From the NCBI GenBank assembly GCA_902729315.2, contig LR746268.1:2845501-2909500 (forward strand): a DNA stretch of 64,000 nt, in the 5' to 3' direction. This document shows, in pieces, positions 33,601-44,247 of the stretch; position 1 is the stretch's first letter, and each line of letters starts with the position of its first letter. Both the position numbers and the translations under genes were made by a program. Under the pieces are notes generated by a model that made no database searches, was not told the origin of the DNA, and saw nothing but the letters and a program-made list of their open reading frames with translations. This DNA comes from Spirodela intermedia. Its lineage: Eukaryota; Streptophyta; Magnoliopsida; Alismatales; Araceae.

Positions 33601-36600
33601 CAGGTACTCCCTTTTGTTGATACGAATTGGCACCAGCTTTACTAGAGTCCGACAATGCCAGCTAAGCTTGGTTCTGTCACATAAGTTCTTACTCGCAAAT
33701 TTATCGTTTTTTTTTGCTTTTATTAATTTTGGCTATGTTGATCCAAATCTGATCAGAATGGCTTGGTTGAGTCAGTATGGGCCTCATGAGTGTTGAACCG
33801 ATTCAGTACTGAATCAACTTCATTCAAAGTCAAAATCAGCCTTGGACACTTTGGTGCACATGCTAGATTCCTGGCTCTTTGAACATCGTAGCGAATCTCG
33901 AGTCAGAAAAGTTTTTGACATGTGGGCTAATCGATGAGTCATCCTGAGAACTGGTTACCTCGTTTCTTTGCAATCATTGGAAGGGAGGGAGGGGATAATG
34001 GAATCGAATGAACTTGAGAAAAATAGAATGTTTGCGGGGGAAAGTTGTATGGTGGTCAGGCAGATATTTGAGTCGCTGATTTGGGCTTTCTTTCAGCTGA
34101 TGATGCACAAAGTGAGCATTTGGAGGCTCTAATAGATCTCATTGGTAGATGATGTTTTGTGGGTTCCATCATAGTGTCTTCATTGGTTGTCAGAGTGGGG
34201 AAGATGAATTTTTTGGCCTACATTATTCATACAAATCGGAATCAGCATCAGGTAGCTGTCAGGGGGAACATGTGAGAACATAATTCCTTCCACCTTTGTA
34301 GTGTCATTGTCGAAGCAGTCAGGTATTTCATTTTACTTCCTTGCCACGGGAAGCAGTGAGGGATGTGGAAGAATGATAGATTTTTCTTATCAATGGAAGG
34401 GGAATAATGAATGTAGATGTCACCGTTATCTCAAACTAGGAAATGAGATTGTGACATGGACTTGGAGTAAGTTAGATGCGCTTATTTCCTACTAGTCTAT
34501 GTATGGCCACTGCCTTTTTCTGTTGTCTAGAAAAAACCATCTCACCATGAACATTCAAAATAAAATAGCCACTTGTCTTCAAGCGGGATATCTTTTTTGC
34601 TGATCAAATTTGTATGCGTCAGAATGGGCGCAATCTTTTTCAGATCACAAAGTGATCTTTCTGTTTATTTCTTCATTTTTTAGGTCCTGGTGCTAGTGCG
34701 GATGAAGGAGCATTCCCTGAACAAATTGAAGCAGCAAACGTTGCAAAGGAGTGTTTACTAGAAGCCACAAAGGGTGATTCCAAAGTGGGAACAATTTGGG
34801 TGAATCTCTCTAATGCTTATTATGTTCTAGGTGACCACAAAAATGCAAGAAGGTGCTTGGAGCAGGTGTTGTATTTTTCTCCTTTTCTACTGGTGTTAAC
34901 ATTTTATTTATGAGATTTTAGTTCAAGCACTTTGACTTTTAGTTTAAGGGAAAAGCTTCAAACGTCATTGTCCTCGTTAAAAGGTCCGTCTGTCTCATTT
35001 ATTTTTAGGTGAGTGACCTGTAACGCTCAAGTCTATGACTGAAGCTCTCTCAACCCTGATCTTTAGACATTTGACACATTTTACTGAATAATACCTATGT
35101 AATAATTGTAAGTAGGAAAGGAGGCAGGTAACTAGTGTAAAACCTTTTGAGTCGAGCTTCCCTCGTTCAGGATTCCATCTTAAATTTTGTGGTTTTGTTG
35201 TCGTGATTTAGAACTCGTCCCTTTTTAAAAATCTTGGTTGCATTTAGGTTGTTTTTCTATGGATTGAGATGCTTCTCCAAAAATATTTCAATCTTGTGCG
35301 TCTTAAACTTGACCCATGTCAAGATCACTATAATGAAATTCTAGTGCTCTTGACAACTCTCTTGAATGCAGATTTTCTAATTGTGCACCGCGTAGATCTT
35401 AGGAATTTCATATCCTGTAATCACTTTCATTGTTTTTTGGCTTGTGTAACATCCCAGATTTCTCAAAGTAGACAAGTTTAGAATCTCTTATAAGCAGAAC
35501 TTGGCTGATTGATATCCCCTGCTTTGAATTCATCCAGACCAACTTTTGAGCATCCTTTGTCTAGACATTTATCGAAATATCTTTTGTCTTGGACTTGTGT
35601 TTTGTAAATCTGTCGGTATTATACACTCTTTGAGGCATTTGCTTACTGGATTGAAAATATAAGTGTGCATGTACCTAGTCATTGCCACTTAAGCATGAAC
35701 GTTTAGGACTTGATCCCGTCTCTTTTTCAGGCATATTAATTTTTTTCACAATTCAGGAACTGTTGCATTCTTTACCTTAGGAAGGAGTTATCATAGTATG
35801 CGATGAAAATACACTTCTATCACTTAGTTTCGCTATTCAACCGTAACTTGGTGTAACTCACGCGAGTATGATTCTCTTTTCAAGAGTTTGGCTTGATGAT
35901 GACAGTCATTGGCCCAGTCATACAATCTGAGGTTTTTTAACATAAACTACTAATTCGACGATAACTCTCTTCACAGTTTTGTGCTATTTGGTGGATCAGT
36001 CCACTTTAAAGACACAACCAAGCCACTATGATCTGTGGTTTTATATTCTTCAAGCACTATTCTGTTTCTGCTGGTCTTGCTTAGTGCGGGTATATGACGC
36101 TTACTGGCATATCTTGCTAGTGGTAAAAATAACCATTAGCGCTAAAATCTTTGGATTACCCGCTAAGAAGATTTAAATTTCTTAATGGAAGGGTATGGTT
36201 GTAAAATGTTTCAGACGTTTCATATATGCTTCTATGTTATTGATGTGTCTGTTTCCATTGGCCTCAATTATGATTTACTGTTGTAGCCTTCCCATTTTAA
36301 TACCATCTTCGTAACGTAGTCTACTTCAGGTCAAACTGCAAAACTTACAGTATCTTCATTTAGTTAAGTTTTTTGGTCAATTTTCTATCTATTTACTCTG
36401 AGATATGATGATTCCAAGATTACGCACTTTTGTATTTGAATTAAATTTTAAAAATCGTAGTGTAGCTTAAAAATGTGAGCAATGTTTGCATTACCAAAGA
36501 TTGAATAATTTAATGTGGTTCAGTCATCTCTCATTTTTATAACACAATTCCAGTAACGGGACCATTTTGGTTTGACGACAGGTTGATGTGTTTACCCAAA

Positions 36601-38108
36601 TGTTTACAGGCAGCAAAGCTGGAGCCTAATATCATGTCTACTCGATATGCTGTTGCTCTTCTTCGGATCAAAGATGTTGAACGGTCCCAAGATCCTGCTG
36701 ATCAGTTGTTGTGGGCAGCAAATGAGATGGCATCAATACTAAAGGAGGGAGATCCTGCAGTGATTGACCTTCCAATAGCTTGGGCCGGATTGGCAATGGT
36801 TCATAGAGCCCAGCATGAGATTTCTGCGGGTTTTGAAACTTTGGAAAAGGAGTTGGCGGAGTCAAAGGAGAGAGCTCAGTGCTCCTTAAAGCAGGTTTTC
36901 AGCAGCTTTCAATTATTTTTCTGTCTTTCTTTCTTACCATTGCTCTTTTAGATTCTTTTTTCATGGTGAAAGCTATGTATTCCTGTTTGACTTCATTTAT
37001 ATCTTATCTGGAATTTTTATTTTTCTTTTGAGGGAATTGTGGGAATACAACCTAGTGAGGCTAGAATGGAACAATGAAAACCTTAAAGCCTTAATGTAGT
37101 AATATCATTAGTTTTCAATCTCTTTGAATACAACGGCAAAAATGATCTTTTTTTAATGCGGCAAACCAGATGGTGATGTGGAGATGTCGATACCCTGGTT
37201 ACTTCTTATGCAATTGCATGGTTTCACATTCTTGTTTTATCATATTTTTCTGTATTTAATGAACATAACTAAGTCCTTGGTTTCAGATAAGGTTTTTGCG
37301 TTGTTTCCTCCGCATTGACATATCATCTTTCTTCCAATATAATCTGCAATTTTAGGCAATTGAGGTGGATCCAGATGATGCAGTACAATGGCATCAGCTT
37401 GGCTTGCATAGCCTCTGTACTCTCCAATTCAAGGCTTCGCAAAAATTTCTCAAGACTGCAGTTGCACGGTGCAAGGAATGTAGCTACGCGTGGACGAATC
37501 TTGGTAAGATCCTAAATATTCTTCTTCATCTTATCCAAAACACGAGCAAACCCATTCTCATTGTTGACTTTTTATGTTGCCCCTTTTTATTTTAAGTCCA
37601 AACATGATACAGTGAGTCGAAATTTATCCACTTGTTCTAGGATTTCTGTTGCCCCTTTTTATTTCTGTTGCCCCTGATATTGCTTATTCCAATATAGGAA
37701 ACTGCGTTTCACCCTCGTTGACTCCACTTTCTTTCAGGCACCTCATTGCAACTGTCGGGAGATGCATCCTCGGCGGAGAAGGTCTACCAAAGGGCGCTCT
37801 CATTGGCTGCGGCCCGGCAAGTCCACACCATCCTCTCCAACCTTGGAAATCTCTACCGGCAGCAGAAGAGACTGGATGCTGCCAGGACAATGCTAGGGAA
37901 GTCACTGGAGCTGTGCCCGGGCTATGCTCCTGCTCATAACAATCTCGGCCTTGTTAATGCGGTGGAAGGCCGGTGGGAGGAGGCCGTCGCCTGTTTCAAG
38001 AGGGCCTTGTCGGCCGACCCATTGCTCGATGCTGCCCAGTCCAACATGATGAAGGCACTGGTTATTTCCAAGGGCAACGCCCGATGTAGAACATCCAAAG
38101 GAGTTTAG
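27619..38108 (+). CDS. Tetratricopeptide-repeat (TPR) protein, 11 exons, 642 aa
   Basis: Exons are 27619-27779, 30717-30927, 32025-32117, 32244-32345, 32446-32610, 32702-32790, 33482-33603, 34684-34865, 36610-36894, 37356-37503 and 37738-38108. All introns are GT-AG and every junction keeps frame. The N-terminus has the motif [15 protein letters not shown]. From about residue 119 the protein is helical repeats: [11 protein letters not shown]...[113 protein letters not shown] and [25 protein letters not shown]. It belongs to a conserved plant family sometimes labelled SPINDLY-like or prenyltransferase-like because of the TPRs, but I see no glycosyltransferase domain, so it is best regarded as a TPR scaffold. 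Exon 1 has a weak donor (GTTGTC). Met at 27649 is an alternative start. The last ~8 residues run into a downstream minisatellite. Confidence 0.9.
27780..30716 (+). other. First intron of the TPR gene
   Basis: A 2,937-bp intron (GTTGTC...TATGCAG). It opens with a long C/T-rich stretch and holds only short unrecognised frames. A G run lies at about 28626. Long first introns just after a short first coding exon recur in three genes of this window. Confidence 0.8.
30928..32024 (+). other. Second intron of the TPR gene
   Basis: Between exon 2 (...SSLKA) and exon 3 ([12 protein letters not shown]). Around 31324-31495 there is a stop-poor stretch of about 55 codons preceded by 'ttag'. Read directly as an exon in the phase set by exon 2 it meets a stop within about 24 codons, so it is not included. 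Confidence 0.7.
34866..36609 (+). other. Eighth intron of the TPR gene
   Basis: A 1,744-bp AT-rich intron between exons 8 (...RRCLEQ) and 9 (AAKLEPN...). No nested gene is seen; the open frames inside are short. Confidence 0.75.
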
Positions 38109-38430
38109 ATTAGATTCTTTGGAGAAGACCAGCTTGGAGCTCTGAAGGCGAAGGTTCTTTCCAAGGTCTGCGCCAGATGTAGAACATCAAACATCGCAAG
38201 GAGTCTGGATTAGATTCTTCGAAGACCAGCTTGGAGCTCTGAAGGCAATGCTTCTTTCCAAAGTCAGCGTCAGATGTAGAACATCCCAAGAAGTTTGGAT
38301 TAGATTCTTCGAAGACCAACTTGGAGCTGTAAAGGCGATGCTTCTTTCCAAGGTCAGCGCCAGATGTAGACCATCCCAAGAAGTTTGGGTCAGATTCTTT
38401 CAAGCAGACCAGCTTGGAGCTCTGAATTCG
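38081..38430. repeat. ~93-bp minisatellite spanning the TPR stop codon
   Basis: Units begin with 'gatgtagaacatc' at 38083, 38176 and 38273 and with 'gatgtagaccatc' at 38363 (spacing 93, 97 and 90 bp), then a partial unit ending near 38425. Each contains 'agattctt', 'gaccagcttggagct' and 'ctttccaaggtc'-like segments. The TPR coding frame ends inside the first unit (TAG at 38106-38108), so the protein's terminal residues derive from repeat sequence. Confidence 0.9.
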
Positions 38431-38893
38431 ATCTCACCCTTGACCCCATGTAGCTCAAATGAGACTCTGCATGTGTATGTATATAGGCCATGGTTTCAGA
38501 GAACACCGAGCATCACAACTATGTATATATTTTGGTGCCATCATTTTATTGGCTACATGACGACCTTAATTACTTAGTCAACTCGAAATATCTAGGAGGC
38601 TGACATTTTTGTACCATTTTAAAAGAAAACAAGATTCCTTGTAAAGTCCTGTTCATGAAAATTTGTGATGAAAATCTGAAAAATAAATTATACTCGAAGT
38701 GGTATTTTCGGACCCAAGTGCCAAATATCTGTTGACCAAATCTGGTTGATGTTCTTTCGAAGGTTGCCTTAACCGGTAATTTTTAAATAGGAATAATTTC
38801 TTGTTTGGAAAAATTATTTTTGTCAGCAGTATAAACACTAAATTTCCTAAGATCAAAAATATCGTACAAATAATGGTTTCCGTTGGGTGTGTT

Positions 38894-38924
38894 AGAGGGA
38901 GAGAGAGAGAGAGAGAGAGAGAGA
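38894..38924. repeat. (GA)n microsatellite
   Basis: A GA tract about 60-90 bp beyond the stop codon of the 98-aa minus-strand gene, probably in its 3' UTR. Confidence 0.8.
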
Positions 38925-38984
38925 AGACAGGAGAGAACGGATGACACCATCAACTCCCTCAGGGCAAAGCTGAAGCACCATCGC

Positions 38985-39485
38985 TCACTTGTCGAACTCC
39001 CAGATGACACCACCATCCTCTGCAAGTACCAGAGAAGAGCTTACCTCAACAACAGTTAAATGATATTATCCCCATTGACTAGGCATATAAAGAACAGGCT
39101 CTGAAGATCACTACCCATCCCAAAACCAGAGTGGAAACTGTCCGAAAGTGGGTCATCCGGGTCAACGCATGCACGAACATGATCAGCCTCAAGGTGGAAA
39201 GTGGTCAACGAGAGCGGATGTACCTTCGATCTTCTTGTTTATCCAGACCTCCACCAGCATCCCCGCTCCAACGCCAGCAGCACAGACGAGGGTGGTCATG
39301 GCGATTGCGGAGAAGGTGGACATCCGTGGGAGGAAATAGTAGTCGGGGACCTGTCGGAGCCTTTTCGGAAGCCTCTTCTTAAATACAGGCCCCCCAGCTC
39401 GAGCTTGAGCTTGATCTGTGGGGGTGCTCCCCAAGGTCTTCCAGTCCACGTTCTTCAGCAGGTCCTTCGGTTCTTCAGTGCTCAT
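38985..39485 (-). CDS. 98-aa single-span membrane protein, 2 coding exons; possible plant complex I subunit
   Basis: Exon 1 is 39485-39224 and exon 2 is only 35 nt (39019-38985); the intron is GT-AG (donor GAAG|GTACAT, acceptor TTGCAG). The product begins MSTEEPKDLLKNVDWKTLG, has a basic segment (KKRLPKRLRQVPDYYFLPR, about residues 36-54), one hydrophobic span (about 57-79), then EVWINKKIEEDGGVIWEFDK at the C-terminus. The tiny last exon supplies the family ending DGGVIWEFDK; reading through the donor instead gives an unrelated tail ending HFPP, which I reject. The sequence matches a conserved small plant family. From memory it resembles the plant-specific mitochondrial complex I subunit P1 (At1g67350), which would place it in the inner membrane, but I could not verify this. 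Family membership is secure; the function is tentative. Confidence 0.85.
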
Positions 39486-40660
39486 GGTGGGAGACAACCC
39501 GAATGGACTTCTGTATCCTAATGGAACCTAGAAGACCAACAAAAAAAGAAAAAAAAGGAAGAAATCAGCGACCAACAAGAACAAGGTGAAGGAGAGGATC
39601 ACAATTCCTTTTACACGAAGAGAAGGAAAAAAAAAACAGTGCTTTCTTCCAAGTTGACTAAATATGATTGATTGATCCCAGCTAAAATATTCTGAGAGCC
39701 CAACTCATAAAAGAGAGGTTACAGTCAACGGTAATATGCCTATTCGCTCAATAATATGAGCCATTTAAGGGCCTCCCTCCTTACATCCGGAATTATTGAA
39801 CCTGGATTTCCGGCATTAGAACGATCATCACACATCTCAGCTGTTTTTTTTTGGCTGGGCTCCTCCCTTCCTCTTAGTTTCTCCTCTTGCGAGCCAACCT
39901 GCTTATATCCTCTCGATTTTTAACTTGCACCTACGACATTTTCTTCCCATAATGCAGGCGTGGAGATTTCTGTAGCCTAATGGGACCTGGAAAACTCCAA
40001 GGAAAAAAAAATGAAGAAATAAGCGATCAACAAGAACAAGGTGAAGGAGAGGATCACAATGCGTTTTACAGGAAGAAAAAGGAAAAAAACAGTGCTTTCA
40101 TCCAAGATCGCTAAATATGGTTGATCCCAGTTAAAAAAAAAAAAAGAAAAAAAAAGGATGACACTCGATGGTAATGTGCCCATTTAATCGAATGAGGTTC
40201 TGACGCAGAACACCTCTCAGCTGGTTTTTCTTCTTTTTTTCTTTTTGTTGGGCTCCTCGCTTCCTCTTAGTTTTTTTCCTCTCGCAGACTCAGACCCAAA
40301 CAGGGGAATTTTTCTTTCTTCCTCTCAGTCCTAAATCTAGCTTGCGGCCTACAACGGTCTAGTTAAGAACACAGAAATCTCTACCCGGGACGGTACTTCC
40401 TAATCCATGGGAAAGATAAATAGACGGTGGCGAAGGCCACGGCGCCGCGGCGGCGGCAGCGGCAGCGGCGGCGGCTTCGAGAGTGAGGAGAGCGGGCAGC
40501 GGACAAACCTGGAGATCGCCGGAGCTGCCGTCGCCGCCGTGTCGCTCGCAGCCAAAGAACAAAAATTGCGACCTTTCCTGTGCGTGGAAAGGAAACTGTT
40601 TACTCCCAAAGCGAGCCGGAGGTCGAGCAAGAATCCGAGCGACGGTTCGCGGTGAACCAC
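39486..40660 (-). promoter_or_regulatory. 5' leader, leader intron and promoter of the 98-aa gene, partly duplicated
   Basis: On the minus strand a purine-poor leader exon ends at 40509 (GATCTCCAG|GTTTGT). Acceptors follow at 39527 (TTCTAG|GTTCCATTAGG, 42 nt before the ATG) and at 39986 (TTCCAG|GTCCCATTAGG). The two acceptors lie in a direct duplication (about 39510-39900 and 39965-40300, offset about 455 bp), so the gene may have two alternative leader exons. Assignment as leader is inference from splice signals. Confidence 0.5.
39510..40330. repeat. ~455-bp direct duplication in the leader intron of the 98-aa gene
   Basis: 'caacaagaacaaggtgaagg' occurs at 39573 and 40028, 'aacagtgctttc' follows in both, and 'gggctcctc.cttcctcttag' recurs near 39858 and 40250. 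The left edge of each copy carries a splice acceptor in minus-strand sense. Confidence 0.8.
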
Positions 40661-41334
40661 TGGATCAGCGGACCAGACGCACGGTCTCCCGTGAGAAGCG
40701 GAATGTACAAAGGCATGCGGGGCTTTCCTTCTCCCCTAGACAAAAGGATGCTCAAAAGTATTTAATGGCAATTAGTCATGCTAATCAGAGCTTATAAAAC
40801 TCGTTTATTTCCAGAAATATGGGATATTACACAATTCGAAAAAGAAAAAATAATAATTTCAGGATATGAAATTCCTAAAAACCTACTCAATGCACAGAAA
40901 ACAGTAGAGAGTTGTGAAGAGATTTAGAATTCCATAACATGAGCTGTTAAGACCCATAGATTGAAATATTTTCCGAGAAATATTGCAATCCACAGAAAAT
41001 GTGTAAATAAAAATCAAAATGCAACCAGGATTTTGAAAAAAAGGACTAATATAATTATTTACAGATGTATTATTGAATAAAATGTGCCCAAGAGCAAAGG
41101 ATCTGGGTTGATAGTGTTTTAGTCATAAACATGAGTGATTTAAGTCACTCGTGTAAAAATAAATGACATAGACAGCCATTTTAATTACAACTATTGAGAA
41201 TCATAGGAACAAGGACAATGACATCTATCACAGAGGACAGAGGACAGAGGACAGAGGACAGAACAGCTCACAAGTGCCTTATGCCTTTTAATAAAGATAA
41301 TTAAGCTTGAAAATTATAGACTAATAGTCCAAAT
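40661..41334. other. Intergenic DNA with a 7-bp minisatellite
   Basis: No gene is seen. 'agaggac' is repeated four times at about 41232-41262. The rest is AT-rich. Confidence 0.6.
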
Positions 41335-42265
41335 ATAGATTAATATCTCATAAATAAAATCTAAGTATTATTAAAAATAGAAAAAAATAAAAAAAGCTGC
41401 TCCAAGAACCTTATTTCAATTTTTTGGTCAGCTAGAACATAAAAAGCATTAGAGGGATTGACCCACAATTTTCCCACTTTAGCATCACACTTTGTGGCTT
41501 CTAGAAGACAATCCTTGGAGACATTATCTGCTTCAATTTGTTTAGGTAAAAAATGGAGCATTAGATAAAATGTCATAAGATAAAATCATTGACTGCTAGA
41601 TATCATTAAACTTTATTTCATAAACTGAAACAGTAGACATTACATTCCAAATAATAGATCGATTTGTCATCTGAAATAGATTGCACCCATTCCGGATCAT
41701 ACAAATCTGATGAACAAAAAAAAAATAATCTCCCACTTGAAGACAAGTGAGTATTTTATTTTATTTTGAACGTTCATGGTGTGATGTTTCTTTCCATCTA
41801 ACAGAGAAACCCAGTGGTCATATCTCGTTTCCTAGTTTGAGATAGCAGTGGCATCTACACTCACTTCTCCCTTTCCATTGATAGGAAAGTGCCATCATTC
41901 TTCCCCATCCATCACTGCTTCCCACGGCAAGTAAAAAAGAAGTACCTGATAGCTTTCCTAAAGGCACCAGGAAGGTGAAAGAAACTCTGTTCTTGAATGC
42001 TACTACCCCTGACAGTTGCCTGATGATGATTGTGTTTTCTATGAATACTGCAGGCTGAAAAATTCTATCTTTCTCCACTCTGACAAAGGGCCAGGAATCA
42101 AGTTGATTCAGTACTGAATCAGTTCAACGCTCAGGAGGCCCATACTGGCTCAAACGAGCCATTCTAATCCGATTTGGATCAACTCAGCCAAAATTAATAA
42201 AAGTAGAAAAAAAAAATTTGATAAACTTGCGAGTAAAAACTTATATTACATAACAAAATTTAACA
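41335..42265 (-). pseudogene. Inverted, decayed copy of TPR gene intron 7 to exon 8
   Basis: Read on the minus strand, 41530-41395 encodes a diverged version of TPR exon 8: QIEADNVSKDCLLEATK and WVNPSNAFYVLADQ against [17 protein letters not shown] and [14 protein letters not shown] in the parent. Upstream, 42265-41780 matches parent intron 7 in order (TACTCGCAA, TTATTAATTTTGGCT, GATTCCTGGC, GTCAGAGTGG, TATCAATGGAA, CTATCTCAAACTAGGAAA). Intron sequence is present, so this is a genomic duplication, not a processed copy. The exon 8 donor GT is CT here and the acceptor is not recognisable, so it cannot splice as in the parent. Relative to this copy the parent intron has about 300 extra bp between 'tcctggctctttg' and 'gtcagagtggggaag'. 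The copy lies about 6.5-7.4 kb downstream of the parent and inverted. Confidence 0.88.
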
Positions 42266-43735
42266 GGTTAACTGAGATGCAAAATGTACAATCTAGCACA
42301 GTTTCCATTATACGGTCCCAATGACCAATCTTCCTCTACTCTTCTCTCTCCCGAGATAAGTGTGACAAGTGTGAAAATTTCCCCTGAGATAGAAAAAAAG
42401 AAAGGAAAGAGAAAAGGGATGGTGCTAATGGATTCAGCAAGAGATGGAAAGACCAATCCTCCACTACTATTCTCTCTCCTCACATTTCTCACTCCATGGT
42501 TCAGTCATGGTTGAAGTAGAGGATCAAAAGAAGACCAATAAATTGGTAGAAGAGTGTATATGATTAAAATCTTCAATCTTATGAGCAGTACCACAGAGCC
42601 CTTGTTATGTACTCCTTTGATCTCATCCCCTTCTTATCCTTGTGCTGTACTGCATGGTTTCAGTAAAGCGGATATTTCATCACAATATTTCTATAAAAAT
42701 AGCTAGCGAGAGTCATAGTTAGAACCATGAAAAATTTTAAGCATCTGCCATGGATCAAGGTGACTCATGGAAATATATAAAACCCCAGTGAAAAAAGAAA
42801 AGCCCAGAAACAGCAACTGTATTTATTGAAGCCAACAAACACGAGTAGTGATGACAATAAGTGGCCCTTTTTGTGGGACCGAATAGCCACAACAAGGGAT
42901 CGGAAGTAGTTTTGTAATAAATTGAAACAGAACTAGGCCTCCCTAGTGATGACCAACCACAAATAACATTAATGACACAACCCCCCCTTGGTTCCCTTTC
43001 TGATTTTGTCTCCTTTCTTGCCCAGTTTTCATTCCAGAAACATGAGTCAGTGAAGCCCTTGCACATGAATGTGATCGATGCTGCCTACCCTAACTTCCCC
43101 CCTCCCCTAGCCAAAGACATTTCACCCCTTTGGAGTAGAACAGCCTGCAATCAGTGAATTTCCTGCTTTGATCTGTCCGAGTTCATTCAGATGGGCTGCT
43201 TTACGTGGAGTATTTTCATCAGAGGAGGCAATCAGTGCGGAGTACACCCACAACTCCCCAGCAGAGTAAGAAGAAGAGAGGAGAAAGAATGGAGAAGAAC
43301 GCTAAAGAAAAACAATTCAGACCTAAGCCATTGCCGATCATTACTAACTGACGATGCAATAGCTCACTAACAGCTGGCCAATCATCATAGAACTGTCTGA
43401 CACTCACCCCCCCTCCTCCCCCACATGAGAACAGGGATGGTTGTTGGGGAGCCTGAATAAACACTGATTTTCAGGAATCAAATTTTTTTCTTCTTTACTT
43501 CTTTTTACCCTTTGTAGTACGATTGGTGCATTTTCACTTGATGAAGTTTGAGGGTATCCGGGTACCCTTTACCTGGATGAACACTTTCCTCAGAACAGCT
43601 GTTATGGACAACTTGACCCTGATTCAGATCTGATTGAACCTGGCCGACAGGGTGGCCCAATCTGATTCAAATCATTTTTCATGGGTTCTTAAAGCAGTCT
43701 TTTCAGTTCATGATCCTGACAGTGAACAGACCAAT
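42266..43735. other. Intergenic DNA, no gene seen
   Basis: Mixed-composition non-coding DNA between the TPR fragment and the orphan leader exon. A short 'gaccaatc.tcc.ctact.ttctctctc' segment occurs twice (about 42322 and 42451). The open frames are short and unrecognised. Confidence 0.55.
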
Positions 43736-43905
43736 CCAATCTTCCTCAATCGACAGGGAGGAGAGTGGGTGGCGCACGAACCTGGAGATCGCCAGAGTCA
43801 CTACGGCCGCTGTATCACTGGGATCGCCGCTGGGTCAGAAGGCGGCTGAAGGGCAATAAAAACTGAGACCTTTTCTGACAGTGGAAAGGAAAGGACGAGG
43901 AGTGG
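43736..43905 (-). pseudogene. Orphan copy of the leader exon of the 98-aa gene
   Basis: On the minus strand 43900-43755 matches 40630-40480: 'cctttccttccac'-type sequence, then 'aaggtc.c..tttt', then the identical donor context GGCGATCTCCAG|GTT (exon ends at 43782 and 40509; offset 3,273 bp). No coding part of the 98-aa gene follows this copy before the TPR fragment, so it is a partial duplication, or the far part of a promoter duplicated with its exon. Confidence 0.65.
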
Positions 43906-44247
43906 AAGGGTTGGCGGCATGAGGCTTCCCATCAGATAGACACGGAAAAGTCCTGTTAAATCGTCAACTGGGTCTCCTCCATCTGCCACCGGCCCAGTAG
44001 CCGTCTCCGACGCCTAGTTCCATCTTTGAGGCCGGTAGCCGCCTCCTCCTCTCACCAGTTTGTGGATCGCCAAGAGAGACAGAGGGTACTAACAGGAACA
44101 GTGAGTGTATCACCATGGCAAGTTGAACAAACCCAAGAGAAATGTAAAGCAACAAGGTCTCAAGTCACAGGTGTCACACAACAGAGCGAGAGAGAGAGAG
44201 AGAGGTGGAAAGAAGACGGATTGTGCAATGTTTCCATCTGGGCTAAT

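Noticed and set aside
34301-34495. A 64-codon open frame in TPR intron 7 with a similar frame at 41818-42078.
   Set aside because: The two frames match because the intron was duplicated with exon 8; neither shows a protein family, so this is not evidence for a small gene.
38248-38577. A 109-codon frame with an internal amino-acid repeat.
   Set aside because: It is a translation of the minisatellite after the TPR stop codon; no start context or homologue.
39189-39485. Unspliced 98-aa reading of the small membrane protein with tail TSALVDHFPP.
   Set aside because: A splice donor sits exactly where the family similarity stops, and a matching 35-nt exon restores the conserved end.
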